NCBI GenBank assembly: GCA_910586775.1
Contig: CAJUJN010000022.1
Location: 1 to 63,225 of the forward strand
Direction: 5' to 3'
Length of the DNA stretch: 63,225 nucleotides
From: an uncultured Acetatifactor sp.
GTDB taxonomy: Bacteria > Bacillota > Clostridia > Lachnospirales > Lachnospiraceae
The notes beneath the pieces are model-generated. The model did not search any database. It had not been told where the DNA came from and saw only the letters and a list, made by a program, of their open reading frames with translations. Numbering within the stretch: the first letter of the stretch is position 1; every line of letters begins with the position of its first letter. The position numbers were made by a program, and so were the translations under genes. Of this stretch, positions 1 through 8,088 are shown in pieces.

Positions 1-86
1 GGGGCTTGCTATAACAATTGGATTTTATACTATAATTTGACTGTGAATAGTAACCTGCCGGGGAGGTTATATTTTCAGATTGGGAA

Positions 87-102
87 GTTTTGAATTCAAA
101 AC
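87..102. promoter_or_regulatory. 16-bp perfect palindrome upstream of the LacI gene
   Basis: GTTTTGAATTCAAAAC is a perfect palindrome about 320 bp upstream of the LacI-family start. It has the symmetry expected of a dimeric repressor operator, but it lacks the central CG typical of many LacI/GalR operators, so binding by the adjacent regulator is only a guess. Confidence 0.3.
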
Positions 103-145
103 AATTTTCCGCTCTGGGACAGGTGAAATTTTCGGAGTAACATGG

Positions 146-285
146 TATAATAGACCATATTCCCGACGGAAAGCGGCCGAATGACCATCGTGCCATGGAG
201 CGGCTGTACTCAAGATATAACAGACCATATTCATGGCGTGAAACGGCCGAATGGCCGTCGTGCCATGAGCAGGCTGTGTTCAGTG
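146..285. repeat. Two tandem 70-bp repeats, each with a hairpin
   Basis: Two imperfect copies with an exact period of 70 bp: the anchor TATAA recurs at 146, 216 and 286, and AGACCATAT at 152 and 222. The second copy folds into a nested hairpin: CATGGC at 232-237 pairs with GCCATG at 262-267, and CGGCC at 244-248 with GGCCG at 253-257 around a GAAT loop. The first copy keeps a degenerate version. The array lies in the leader of the LacI gene and could be a duplicated palindromic element or a regulatory RNA structure. The open frame across it has no codon structure suggesting a protein. Confidence 0.7.
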
Positions 286-422
286 TATAATACCTGCAAA
301 GAGCAGATGGCCTTATATTCCTTTGACGGGCGAAGTGAACTTGGAGCCCTGTGCATAGGGGCAGGTCACCGGCCGGGAATTGCTGCAAATATATATCCGG
401 CAGACAGGAGGAGCGCAACAAA

Positions 423-1403
423 ATGAACATAGCGGAAATCGCAAAGCTGGCCGGTGTATCCAGTGCGGCTGTTTCCCGTTATTTTAATAATGGATATATC
501 TCCGAAGAAAAACGCCAGGCGATTCGGAAAGCAGTGGAAGAAACAGGGTACCGTCCTTCCATACAGGCTCAGACCCTCCGGACGAAAAAGACCAGGATGA
601 TAGGGGTGATTGTCCCGAAGATGGCATCGGAATCCATCGGCCCCATGGTGGAGGGAATGCTGTCCGTATTGAATGAGAACGGTTATCAGATGCTGTTGGC
701 TGTCACCCAGAACAATCCCCAGAAGGAAGTGGAGTATCTGACCGCATTTCACGACAAGCTGGTAGACAGTGTGATTTTGGTTGCCACGGTATTTACGCCG
801 GAACATAGGAGTATATTGAAGAAGTTGTCGGTTCCGGTTGTGATCGTGGGGCAGCAGCTGTCCGGCTGTTGTTGTGTCTTCCATGATGATTATCATGCGA
901 TTTACGACATGACGAAATTGCTGTTGGAAAAGGGCAGGACCAGGCTCGGCTATATTGGAGCCATTCCGCAGGATAAGGCAGTGGGGACGGAACGGAGCAG
1001 GGGATTTCGGGATGCGGTGCGGGATGCGGGGCATGAAGAACTTGCGGAGAATTGTGCGGTGGCTGCATTTACCATGGATTCCGGATACGAGAAGGCAAAA
1101 GAACTGCTGAAAAGATGCGGTGAGCTGGACGGCCTGATCTGTGCCACGGACACCATGGCCGCGGGGGCGATGCAATACCTGAAAGAACAGGGCATATCGG
1201 TTCCGGAACAGATCCTGGTGACGGGACAGGGGGACTCGGAGATTGCCAAAGTGATGGAGCCGCCTTTGCTTACGATCCATTATTCGTATGAAAAGTGCGG
1301 ACAGATAGCGGTGCGTATGCTGATGGAACAGTTGGAACAGGGGGATGTGGCAATGCGGGAAGTGAAACTGGGTTATTCCATAGTGGAAAGCAGTAAGATG
1401 TAA
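423..1403 (+). CDS. LacI-family transcriptional regulator
   Basis: A 326-residue repressor of the usual LacI/GalR length. The N-terminus (MNIAEIAKLAGVSSAAVSRY) is the DNA-binding helix-turn-helix with the hinge following (about residues 1-60), and the rest is a periplasmic-binding-protein-like effector domain starting at IGVIVPKM. The start at 423 is chosen because the helix-turn-helix begins there and AGGAGG lies just upstream; the frame is open further upstream but without homology. It probably binds a sugar or sugar phosphate. No sugar operon is immediately downstream. The nearest sugar genes are the xylulokinase pair at 14.8 kb and the isomerase at 26 kb, so its regulon cannot be read from position. 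Confidence 0.9.
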   Translation: MNIAEIAKLAGVSSAAVSRYFNNGYISEEKRQAIRKAVEETGYRPSIQAQTLRTKKTRMIGVIVPKMASESIGPMVEGMLSVLNENGYQMLLAVTQNNPQKEVEYLTAFHDKLVDSVILVATVFTPEHRSILKKLSVPVVIVGQQLSGCCCVFHDDYHAIYDMTKLLLEKGRTRLGYIGAIPQDKAVGTERSRGFRDAVRDAGHEELAENCAVAAFTMDSGYEKAKELLKRCGELDGLICATDTMAAGAMQYLKEQGISVPEQILVTGQGDSEIAKVMEPPLLTIHYSYEKCGQIAVRMLMEQLEQGDVAMREVKLGYSIVESSKM

Positions 1404-1560
1404 ATTGAAAGCGGAAATTTATTCCATTTTTAAGGAGCTTGTCCGTAAGCGCTGAAAATAAGTTTGAAAGATTTTGAGAGTATAGAAGAGCCCGATGAGA
1501 AACAACTTCAAACAGAATAAAACAAATCAATATTTCGAACAGAGAAAGGAACGATCAATC

Positions 1561-3567
1561 ATGCAAACACAAATAGAATTGAGATCTTTACTGCGCTCCA
1601 TAGACCACAAAGGCTATCCGGCCTACAAATCCCTGGCAGGCGCATGGAAATTTGACAGATACACCCTGGTCATCGACCATGTGCAGGGAGATCCTTTTGC
1701 ATCGCCCTCCAGCCTGCATGTGGAGATACCCCACACGCTGGCGAAGTTTCCGGCTGCTTACTATGCGAAGGACTGCTCCCGCATCGCACTGCAGGATTTT
1801 CTGACCAGACAGGTGGCAAAGCAGTTTGAACAGTATAATTTCAAAGCGAAGGGGTCAGGAAAAAGCGGCCTGCTGTCCGTCAGCCGCTGCGGTCAGGCGG
1901 TTCTGGAGCGCAGCGCCTGCCAGATTACGCCAGGTGGCCTGACCGTGCGTTTCCATGTGGGCTTCCCGGCTTTCGGGCGCACCATCAATGCGGGGGAACT
2001 GGATAAGATATTGTTTGACTTTCTGCCCCGATGTGTGGAGAACAGCTTATTTTATGCCAGGCTGGATGCAAAAAAGGTGGAGAGAGTGGTACAGCTGGCG
2101 GAAGACCAGGAGGCAGTGCGCCATATCCTGAAGGAAGAGAAACTGGTGGCATTTGTGGCAAACGGCTCGGTTCTGCCCAGAAAGAGCGGTGTGTCGGACC
2201 TTCCCATGGCCGACAGCGTTCCCTTTACTTCCCCGGCTTCCATGGAGCGGACTTTCCGGCTGCCTCATAGAGGAGAAATCACCGGTATGGCGATTCCGGA
2301 GGGCATTACGCTTATTGTGGGAGGCGGTTATCACGGGAAATCCACTTTGCTGGAAGCAATCCAGATGGGAGTATACGATCATATAGAGGGAGACGGACGG
2401 GAATTCGTACTCACTGACGATACGGCCCTGAAGCTTCGGGCGGAGGACGGCAGGTCCATCCGGAATGTGGACATATCCCTTTTCATCAATGACCTGCCCA
2501 ACAGGAAGGATACCACAAAATTTACTACTGAGGACGCCAGCGGTTCTACTTCTCAGGCGGCGGCAGTGGTGGAGGGAATCGAAGCCGGCACAAGGCTGTT
2601 TTTGATTGATGAGGATACTTCTGCTACCAATTTTATGGTGCGGGACGAGTTCATGCAGCAGGTAATCAGCCGGGATAAGGAGCCGATTACGCCTTTTCTG
2701 GAGAGGGCGGGGGATTTGTATGAGAAAGCGGGGATTTCCACTATCCTGGTGGCCGGAAGCTCGGGAGCCTTTTTCTATATCGCGGACCATATCCTGATGA
2801 TGGATTGTTACCGCCCGGTGGATATCACGGAGCGGGTGAAGGAGATGTGTGAAGGGCATACCGCACCCAGGGTACAGGCGCCGGGCTTTGCTGTTCCGGA
2901 ATTCAACCGGGTGCTCCCTGCATTCCGGAAAACTCAGAAGGGACGCGGCCGGGGATGGGACGGCAGAGAACTGGAGAGCAGGAACATCGGGTACGGCGGC
3001 AGCGGGCAGGAAGGGGAAGACGACAGCATGGAGAGCAGAAGCTGCAGTGACGGTCTGGAACGCCGGGGAGGCTTCGGGGAGCGCGGCGGCAGAGATGACG
3101 GGATGCGCCGGGGAAGAGGCAGTGGCGGTATGGAGTGTCCGGAGGATTTCGGGGAGCGCGCCGGCAGAGATGACAGGATGCGCCGGGGAAACGGGAGAGA
3201 AGACAGAGGCGGAAGAGGAGGCCGGGACGGCGACAGCCGCGGCGGACAGCGGGACGGCCGTCATGAGCACATGAAGACAAAATCTTTTGGACTGGAGTCT
3301 TTCTCTCTGGACAGGGAAGAAGTCAATGTACGATACCTGGAGCAGCTGCTGGATCCGGAACAGGTGAATGCACTGGCGCATATGTTGCGCTACGGACTGG
3401 AGCAGGTTATGGACGGGAAAAGGACGGTGCGGCAGACCGTGCAGGTGATATGGAATGCATGGGAAAAGCAGGGGTGGCAGCCTTTCAGCAGTTCCTATGT
3501 GCCCTGCGGACTGGCGAAGCCCAGGATTCAGGAGCTGTATGCCTGTCTGGACCGGTTCCGGGGATAA
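1561..3567 (+). CDS. COG3044-type ABC-class ATPase with RG-rich insert
   Basis: 668 residues resembling the predicted ABC-class ATPases of COG3044, soluble proteins of unknown role without membrane segments. Visible motifs are a P-loop GGGYHGKST near residues 253-261, a signature-like DASGSTSQAAA near 325-335, and a Walker B LFLIDEDTSATNF. A Gly/Arg/Asp-rich low-complexity stretch (about residues 460-570) with RGG-like repeats separates the ATPase core from a conserved C-terminal tail. Within it a 75-bp unit starting near 3072 and 3147 is tandemly duplicated in frame. The start at 1561 follows a weak AAAGGA; the frame is open upstream to 1495. RG-rich tracts often bind RNA, which is only an inference here. 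Confidence 0.82.
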   Translation: MQTQIELRSLLRSIDHKGYPAYKSLAGAWKFDRYTLVIDHVQGDPFASPSSLHVEIPHTLAKFPAAYYAKDCSRIALQDFLTRQVAKQFEQYNFKAKGSGKSGLLSVSRCGQAVLERSACQITPGGLTVRFHVGFPAFGRTINAGELDKILFDFLPRCVENSLFYARLDAKKVERVVQLAEDQEAVRHILKEEKLVAFVANGSVLPRKSGVSDLPMADSVPFTSPASMERTFRLPHRGEITGMAIPEGITLIVGGGYHGKSTLLEAIQMGVYDHIEGDGREFVLTDDTALKLRAEDGRSIRNVDISLFINDLPNRKDTTKFTTEDASGSTSQAAAVVEGIEAGTRLFLIDEDTSATNFMVRDEFMQQVISRDKEPITPFLERAGDLYEKAGISTILVAGSSGAFFYIADHILMMDCYRPVDITERVKEMCEGHTAPRVQAPGFAVPEFNRVLPAFRKTQKGRGRGWDGRELESRNIGYGGSGQEGEDDSMESRSCSDGLERRGGFGERGGRDDGMRRGRGSGGMECPEDFGERAGRDDRMRRGNGREDRGGRGGRDGDSRGGQRDGRHEHMKTKSFGLESFSLDREEVNVRYLEQLLDPEQVNALAHMLRYGLEQVMDGKRTVRQTVQVIWNAWEKQGWQPFSSSYVPCGLAKPRIQELYACLDRFRG

Positions 3568-3569
3568 GA

Positions 3570-3608
3570 ACAGGCTGTCCGGCACGGAATGCCGGACAGC
3601 CTGTTTTT
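3570..3608. terminator. Bidirectional rho-independent terminator
   Basis: A perfect 15-bp stem (3570-3584 with 3590-3604), loop CGGAA, followed by a T run. It lies between two convergent genes, the COG3044 ATPase and the lipoprotein hydrolase, and can serve both. Confidence 0.9.
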
Positions 3609-3618
3609 CAGATTGTTT

Positions 3619-5118
3619 TTATTGTGCCGGGTCGAGTACAATACTGTCGATGATAGCCTGGAATACAGGTTCCGCTTCTTCCTGATAGCTTTCATGGACG
3701 ATGAAACTAAAGTCCACACCTGTCGAGTTATTCAGAACGGATACATATCGCTGATAGAAAAGCTCCCCGTCATCATTTTGCAATGTGGCAGTGCCGTCAA
3801 CGGCGGGCAGGCCTCCCAGGGTAAGTTCCCGGACCTCAAATCCTTCCTGTACCAGATAATCGGCAAAAGTCTGCAGGTCATCGTCACCTTCCGGCGTATA
3901 CGCGGTGAGATAGAGTACGGCCATGTCCCACGCATTGTCATCATCATAGCGGGAATAGAGAGCCAGGCGGGAATCGTCGTCCGTAGTGCTGATATCCCAG
4001 AGGTAAGGGCAGGAGAAGGACAGCCCGATTTCCTCCAGGGTGCGTGTGGTCATCACGGGCAGGGGGACAGAAGGCTCCTGTGCCATGGCGGCGTCCAGTT
4101 CTTCCTGGGTGATGGAGATATTGGGCTCCGCGCCGGTATCTGCCAGGATTTTCTGTGCCAGAACCCTTGTGATGGGGGCTAGCACCGAGAAATGGTCGGC
4201 GCCTTCGATGACGTAGCCGCTGATTTTGTCGTTATCGGAAGCCTGCAGCATCCTGGTCAGATTCGCCGAATTGCCTTCGCTGCCCTCAATGAGAAAAGTG
4301 GGGCTTTTCACATTGTCCAGCCAGTAGACAGGGGAGCGCATGACATATTCATCCTCGATGGTGGTATCGAAAGTGAACTGGGTGTTGTTATGGTATTTTA
4401 TTTCGTCTACGGCACCGAAGCAGAAAACCGCCCGGAACTTGTCCGTGTATTCGGAGGCAAGCAGAGCCCTGGTGCCGCCGGTGCTGTGACCGCCCAGATA
4501 GATGCGTTCGGGGTCTACATAGGGCAGGGAGGCTGCGTATTCGTATGCGGACACAATGTCGTCAACCTCGCCGAACAGGGCTTCGTAATTGCCCGGATTC
4601 CCGTTTCCGCCCCGGAAGGACGGGTACATGGTAAGCAGGCCAGCCTGCCAGAAAGCGGAACCTGTCTGGTCATTGTCCCATTCCGGATAACACCAGGGGA
4701 AGTCGTCGATGCCGTTGCCCCAGCCTCCTACCACCCAGATGATCATGGGATGCTTCTGGCCGTCGCCGGGGTCGCTGGACACATATGCGGCCAGATCCCC
4801 CACTTTGGAGGGATAGGAAACCAGGTCGAAGAGACCTTCAGGCGGTTCGGGAATGGAATAGCTGTCATTGTCTTTCCGTGCAAGGGTAGTGGTGAACGCG
4901 TCATGGGCCTGGGCGAAACTGTCGTACTGCTCTGTCAGTTCTGAAGTGGGAGCGCCGCCTCCCAGGCGGCCGGGCGTTCTGCTGCCGGATTCTTCCTGGC
5001 TGCTCTCGTTCTGAGAACTGCGTTCTTCACCGGATTGGGGAGAAGCGCAGGAAGCCGTGAAAAGAGCCAGCGCTGTCAGTAAAAATGCGCAGGCCTTTTT
5101 GCGGTTCATTGTTTTCAT
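3619..5118 (-). CDS. Secreted lipoprotein alpha/beta hydrolase
   Basis: 499 residues. A lipoprotein signal peptide ends in lipobox TASC with Cys24 as the lipidated residue, followed by a Ser/Glu/Gly-rich linker to about residue 60. The alpha/beta-hydrolase domain (about 110-330) carries the nucleophile elbow GHSTGG with Ser212 and a late His309 in GADHFS, as in the S9/prolyl-oligopeptidase and dienelactone-hydrolase group. A C-terminal region of about 150 residues, perhaps a second small domain, follows. The protein should be anchored outside the membrane and hydrolyse an ester or peptide; the substrate is unknown. The start is supported by AAGGAAGG eight bases upstream. It is monocistronic and convergent with the preceding gene. 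Confidence 0.82.
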   Translation of the reverse strand: MKTMNRKKACAFLLTALALFTASCASPQSGEERSSQNESSQEESGSRTPGRLGGGAPTSELTEQYDSFAQAHDAFTTTLARKDNDSYSIPEPPEGLFDLVSYPSKVGDLAAYVSSDPGDGQKHPMIIWVVGGWGNGIDDFPWCYPEWDNDQTGSAFWQAGLLTMYPSFRGGNGNPGNYEALFGEVDDIVSAYEYAASLPYVDPERIYLGGHSTGGTRALLASEYTDKFRAVFCFGAVDEIKYHNNTQFTFDTTIEDEYVMRSPVYWLDNVKSPTFLIEGSEGNSANLTRMLQASDNDKISGYVIEGADHFSVLAPITRVLAQKILADTGAEPNISITQEELDAAMAQEPSVPLPVMTTRTLEEIGLSFSCPYLWDISTTDDDSRLALYSRYDDDNAWDMAVLYLTAYTPEGDDDLQTFADYLVQEGFEVRELTLGGLPAVDGTATLQNDDGELFYQRYVSVLNNSTGVDFSFIVHESYQEEAEPVFQAIIDSIVLDPAQ

Positions 5119-5290
5119 GATAATTACCTTCCTTTTGATTTAGTTGTTTGTACTTCTATTATACACGCATATTTTGACCAAGACAACTGTTTTGTGGGAG
5201 GTGAGCCTTCGATTTTATTCTGGCTTCGGCCGGGAACTGTATAAAGACACGGATCATTATTTTTACAGAAAAACTGCAGATTTGCAGGTA

Positions 5291-5319
5291 AAAGGGCTGC
5301 CACCGGGGTGACAGCCCTT
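5291..5319 (-). terminator. Terminator of the GNAT gene
   Basis: AAGGGCTGTCA and TGGCAGCCCTTTT (read on the minus strand) form a hairpin with a terminal T run, placed 30 bp past the stop of the minus-strand acetyltransferase. Confidence 0.75.
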
Positions 5320-5349
5320 CTTGGTATAGAAGATTCAGGAATTCCGAAC

Positions 5350-6069
5350 TTACTTCAGCAAAATATAATAATCTCCGTATTCCCGATTATCGTCCCCGCC
5401 AATCAGCTTTTCTTCAGATGCTGTAAATCCGAAGGCTTCAGCCGCTGTTTTCCGGGGGACCGCAAAAGGCGGAATCTTTGTGGCGATCATGTTACAGCCG
5501 AATAAATCAAAGGCAGGAGGAACAATCAGCGACAGGATTTCACGGATGCTGTCAGCGTTTTCGTAATCACTGCGTAAATCCAGCCGCAGCAAACCGCAAT
5601 CATGATAAAAATCCCTTGCCTGGCGGTTAAATAGTTCGATGGTACCGACAGCAGCTCCGGCAGTTGCAGCTCCGGCAGTTGCAGCTCCGGCAGTTGCAGC
5701 TCCGGCAGTTGCAGCTCTGGCAGTTGCAGTGCCGGCATTGCCGGTGACTGCGTTGCTGGCACTGCCAACGCTTGTTGTGCAGGCGTTTTCGGTGACTGTG
5801 CCGTTGGCACGATGAGTGCGCTTGTCAATGATAGTCCAGCGCACAAAGGCATTCTGCTCATAGGCCGTCCTCCAGAAGCCGACTGCGCTTTCCATGCGTT
5901 CCGGAGTGGTGTAATGGAAGTCGTCTCCGTGGCAGTTGTCACTGTTGAAGTAAGGGACGGCTTTCTCGTCTGAATACACAAGGAGCAGATCCTGTGCATC
6001 GGACACTTCCACAAGCCTTAACAGGTAGTTTTCATTTTCATAGACAGGACAGTTTTTGTAGGGATTCAT
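5350..6069 (-). CDS. GNAT-family N-acetyltransferase with Ala/Thr-rich insert
   Basis: 239 residues. The flanks of the protein (LLRLVEVSDAQDLLLVYSDE at the start, GTIELFN and YHDCGLLRLDL later) look like a GNAT acyl-CoA transferase of the RimJ/RimL sort. Between beta strands, about residues 93-141, is a non-homologous tract of Ala, Thr and Gly encoded partly by a 15-bp tandem repeat (unit product ATAGA). The insertion keeps frame but would bulge from a loop of the fold. The start follows GGAGG seven bases upstream. The substrate is unknown; it is monocistronic with its own terminator. Confidence 0.72.
   Translation of the reverse strand: MNPYKNCPVYENENYLLRLVEVSDAQDLLLVYSDEKAVPYFNSDNCHGDDFHYTTPERMESAVGFWRTAYEQNAFVRWTIIDKRTHRANGTVTENACTTSVGSASNAVTGNAGTATARAATAGAATAGAATAGAATAGAAVGTIELFNRQARDFYHDCGLLRLDLRSDYENADSIREILSLIVPPAFDLFGCNMIATKIPPFAVPRKTAAEAFGFTASEEKLIGGDDNREYGDYYILLK
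5651..5740 (-). repeat. 15-bp coding minisatellite in the GNAT gene
   Basis: On the plus strand GCAGCTCCGGCAGTT is repeated four times exactly (5651-5710), then once with one change (5711-5725), then in degenerate form (5726-5740). Because 15 is a multiple of three, copy-number changes lengthen or shorten the Ala/Thr/Gly loop without breaking frame. Confidence 0.95.
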
Positions 6070-6379
6070 CTTAATACCTCCGTTGCGATTTTTGTTTTGC
6101 GTACTGGTATTTTGCAGAATAGTATGTGGAAACTTTTGTTCGGAAACTGTGAATTAAAGGTGCAGATTGAAGGCGCCGGCACGTTGATTTATTTACAGTT
6201 TCTGCTGATAGGATAGCACATCATATACGACAGCAGTATGTCGTAATTATTTCGGGGATGAAAAGTATTTTCGATTACATGGGTATAAATGGAAATCGCG
6301 GGTGGAATACTCCATTTACTTTAAAGTATACTCAAGACCGCCAGTATTTACGAATCTGCCCACGACGGGCATGTGGCGA

Positions 6380-6465
6380 TTGAAGTTTGATTGAAGTTTG
6401 ATTGAAGTTGACTTTGAAGTTTAATTGAAGTTGACTTTGAAGTGACTTTGAAGTAAAATTGAAGT
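6380..6465. promoter_or_regulatory. Helically phased array of eight TTGAAGT boxes
   Basis: TTGAAGT occurs at 6380, 6391, 6402, 6414, 6425, 6437, 6448 and 6459, giving spacings of 11, 11, 12, 11, 12, 11 and 11 bp, about one helical turn. All copies have the same orientation. The array ends 82 bp before the start of the AlbA_2 regulator, in a 478-bp gene-free region. It fits a cooperative binding site for that regulator or another factor; nothing in the sequence proves which. The rest of 6070-6379 holds no recognisable feature. Confidence 0.85.
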
Positions 6466-6547
6466 AATTCAAAAATCAGCAGGAAGCATTTTATCGGTGC
6501 ATGGTACTGTGCAGGACATCTGCAAAACCGGAATAAGAGGTGATTTC

Positions 6548-7990
6548 ATGTATCTGGAAGAATTAGTTGATGATATACAGCTGGAGAGTGACAAATTCGA
6601 ATGCAAAAGCATATTAAACCGGAATGATGTGATTGGGTGGCTGAAAAGCATTGCCGGTTTTGCAAATGCATCCGGAGGAGACTTTTATATCGGCGTGGAA
6701 GATAAGACAAATAAACTGATTGGATTCGACAGAAAAGCTGCGGATAATGAGCGAAACTATTTTAACAATCAGGTGAATGAACATTTAACGCCCAGACCGC
6801 AGATGAATATTTCGTTTATTCGATACGACATTAAGAATAGTGAGCGTTTTGTTATCAGAGTTCAGATACCGGAGTCTGTTGTTAAGCCGGTAATCCTGAA
6901 ATATAAAAATATTCCGTCCATTTTCATGAGAAGGGACGGATTTACCAACGGCGCGACTTATGAAGAGATTATCGAAATGAGTGTGAAAAGTAAAAACACG
7001 CAGTATGATATTCTGGATTCAGATGTCAGGTATGAGCCGGCGAAAATCTCGATGCTGCGTGCCTTTTACGCAGAACACAATGAGGGAAAGGAGCTTAAGG
7101 AGAAGGCCCTGCAATCCATGGGCTTCTATAATGAAGAAGGCTTTTTGTCAAATGGCGCCGTTTTGTTTCTGGACGATTACAGCGGGAAAAAGACGGAGGT
7201 TCAGTGTTCCGTATTCTCAGGATTTAACAAGGGAAGTGAACGGATTGTCACAATAAATCGATTCAACGGAAATCTCACATCTGCGATTCGGTACATGATG
7301 GATTTTGTGAATCAGAGAATGAATCATTCCATGCTCAAGCTGAACGATGTCAGAAAAAACATTGACGCATATCCTCAGCGCGCTTTATTTGAGGGGGTGG
7401 TCAATGCGGTTGCACATCGGGATTATTTCCTGGACGGAACGCAGATTCAGGTGGATTTGTTCAGAAATCGACTGGAGATATCTTCGCCGGGAGGATTTTA
7501 CAGAGGAGAGAAGCTCGGCAAAACGTACGACCTGACCGGAATCATATCAAAAAGGAGAAATGAGCTTATTTCGGGTGTACTTGTGGCCTGCAATGTAATG
7601 GAAGCGGCAGGTACCGGATTTGATAAAATTGCAGAAGAATACTCCCAGGCAGATGAGGCTCACAGGCCCTATATCTGTTCTTCGTCGGATCATTTTACTC
7701 TGGTGCTTCCGGATCTGACATATGCGGAAGGAGTGGAGGACGACAGAGCTCCGGCTCTTATATTTGTTCCTGTTCCGGGGGGAACGGAGCTTGACGGGAA
7801 GGTTCTGTCTTTCTGTTATAATCAGGCGCACAAGGTTTCGGAGATTGCCGAATATCTGGGTATCAGTGATTCCACATATCTGAGGAAGCAGGTGCTTGGG
7901 AATCTGGAAGCCAATGGATACCTGGAGAAGAGCAAGGTGTCCAGAGCCATGTTTTATAAGACGAACCGGGATATGGCGGCACTCAATTGA
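6548..7990 (+). CDS. AlbA_2 (Schlafen-type) ATP-binding transcriptional regulator
   Basis: 480 residues in the COG2865 pattern. The N-terminal AlbA_2 domain (about 1-130) includes ECKSIL near residue 18, ASGGDFYIGVED and FMRRDG; a middle region leads to a GHKL-like ATP-binding domain around ALFEGVVNAVAHRDY (about 278-292) and GTGFDKI; and a C-terminal winged helix follows (about 420-470: VSEIAEYLGISDSTYLRKQV). Such proteins are predicted regulators, and some AlbA_2 proteins are linked to phage defence or nucleic acid binding. AGAGGTGA precedes the ATG at 6548, and a longer upstream frame has no support. The phased TTGAAGT array lies directly upstream, which suggests autoregulation. Confidence 0.85.
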   Translation: MYLEELVDDIQLESDKFECKSILNRNDVIGWLKSIAGFANASGGDFYIGVEDKTNKLIGFDRKAADNERNYFNNQVNEHLTPRPQMNISFIRYDIKNSERFVIRVQIPESVVKPVILKYKNIPSIFMRRDGFTNGATYEEIIEMSVKSKNTQYDILDSDVRYEPAKISMLRAFYAEHNEGKELKEKALQSMGFYNEEGFLSNGAVLFLDDYSGKKTEVQCSVFSGFNKGSERIVTINRFNGNLTSAIRYMMDFVNQRMNHSMLKLNDVRKNIDAYPQRALFEGVVNAVAHRDYFLDGTQIQVDLFRNRLEISSPGGFYRGEKLGKTYDLTGIISKRRNELISGVLVACNVMEAAGTGFDKIAEEYSQADEAHRPYICSSSDHFTLVLPDLTYAEGVEDDRAPALIFVPVPGGTELDGKVLSFCYNQAHKVSEIAEYLGISDSTYLRKQVLGNLEANGYLEKSKVSRAMFYKTNRDMAALN

Positions 7991-8000
7991 CAGCTATCCA

Positions 8001-8088
8001 GGGCAGCCGGAAAAGGGTTTATCCGTAGGGAAGCAAGTTTTTTGGGCAGCCGGAAATAGGGCTATCCGTATAAGGAAACAATGTTTTC
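8001..8088. repeat. 43-bp imperfect direct duplication
   Basis: GGGCAGCCGGAAA starts at 8001 and again at 8044, followed in both copies by a similar GGGYTTATCCGTA-like stretch. The second copy contains the last codons and stop of the minus-strand WYL regulator, so the first copy is a duplicated gene end lying between two convergent genes. Confidence 0.65.

Noticed and set aside
181..426. 81-residue open frame across the tandem hairpin repeats
   Set aside because: It is produced by the repeat itself, has no ribosome binding site and overlaps the LacI start region.
2047..3585. Long antisense frame opposite the COG3044 gene
   Set aside because: It is a shadow of a high-GC coding strand; its product is low-complexity and without family features.
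6380..6465. Phased TTGAAGT array as a CRISPR array or replication origin iterons
   Set aside because: The units are only 7 bp with 4-5 bp gaps, there are no spacers, and no replication gene or AT-rich unwinding region is nearby.
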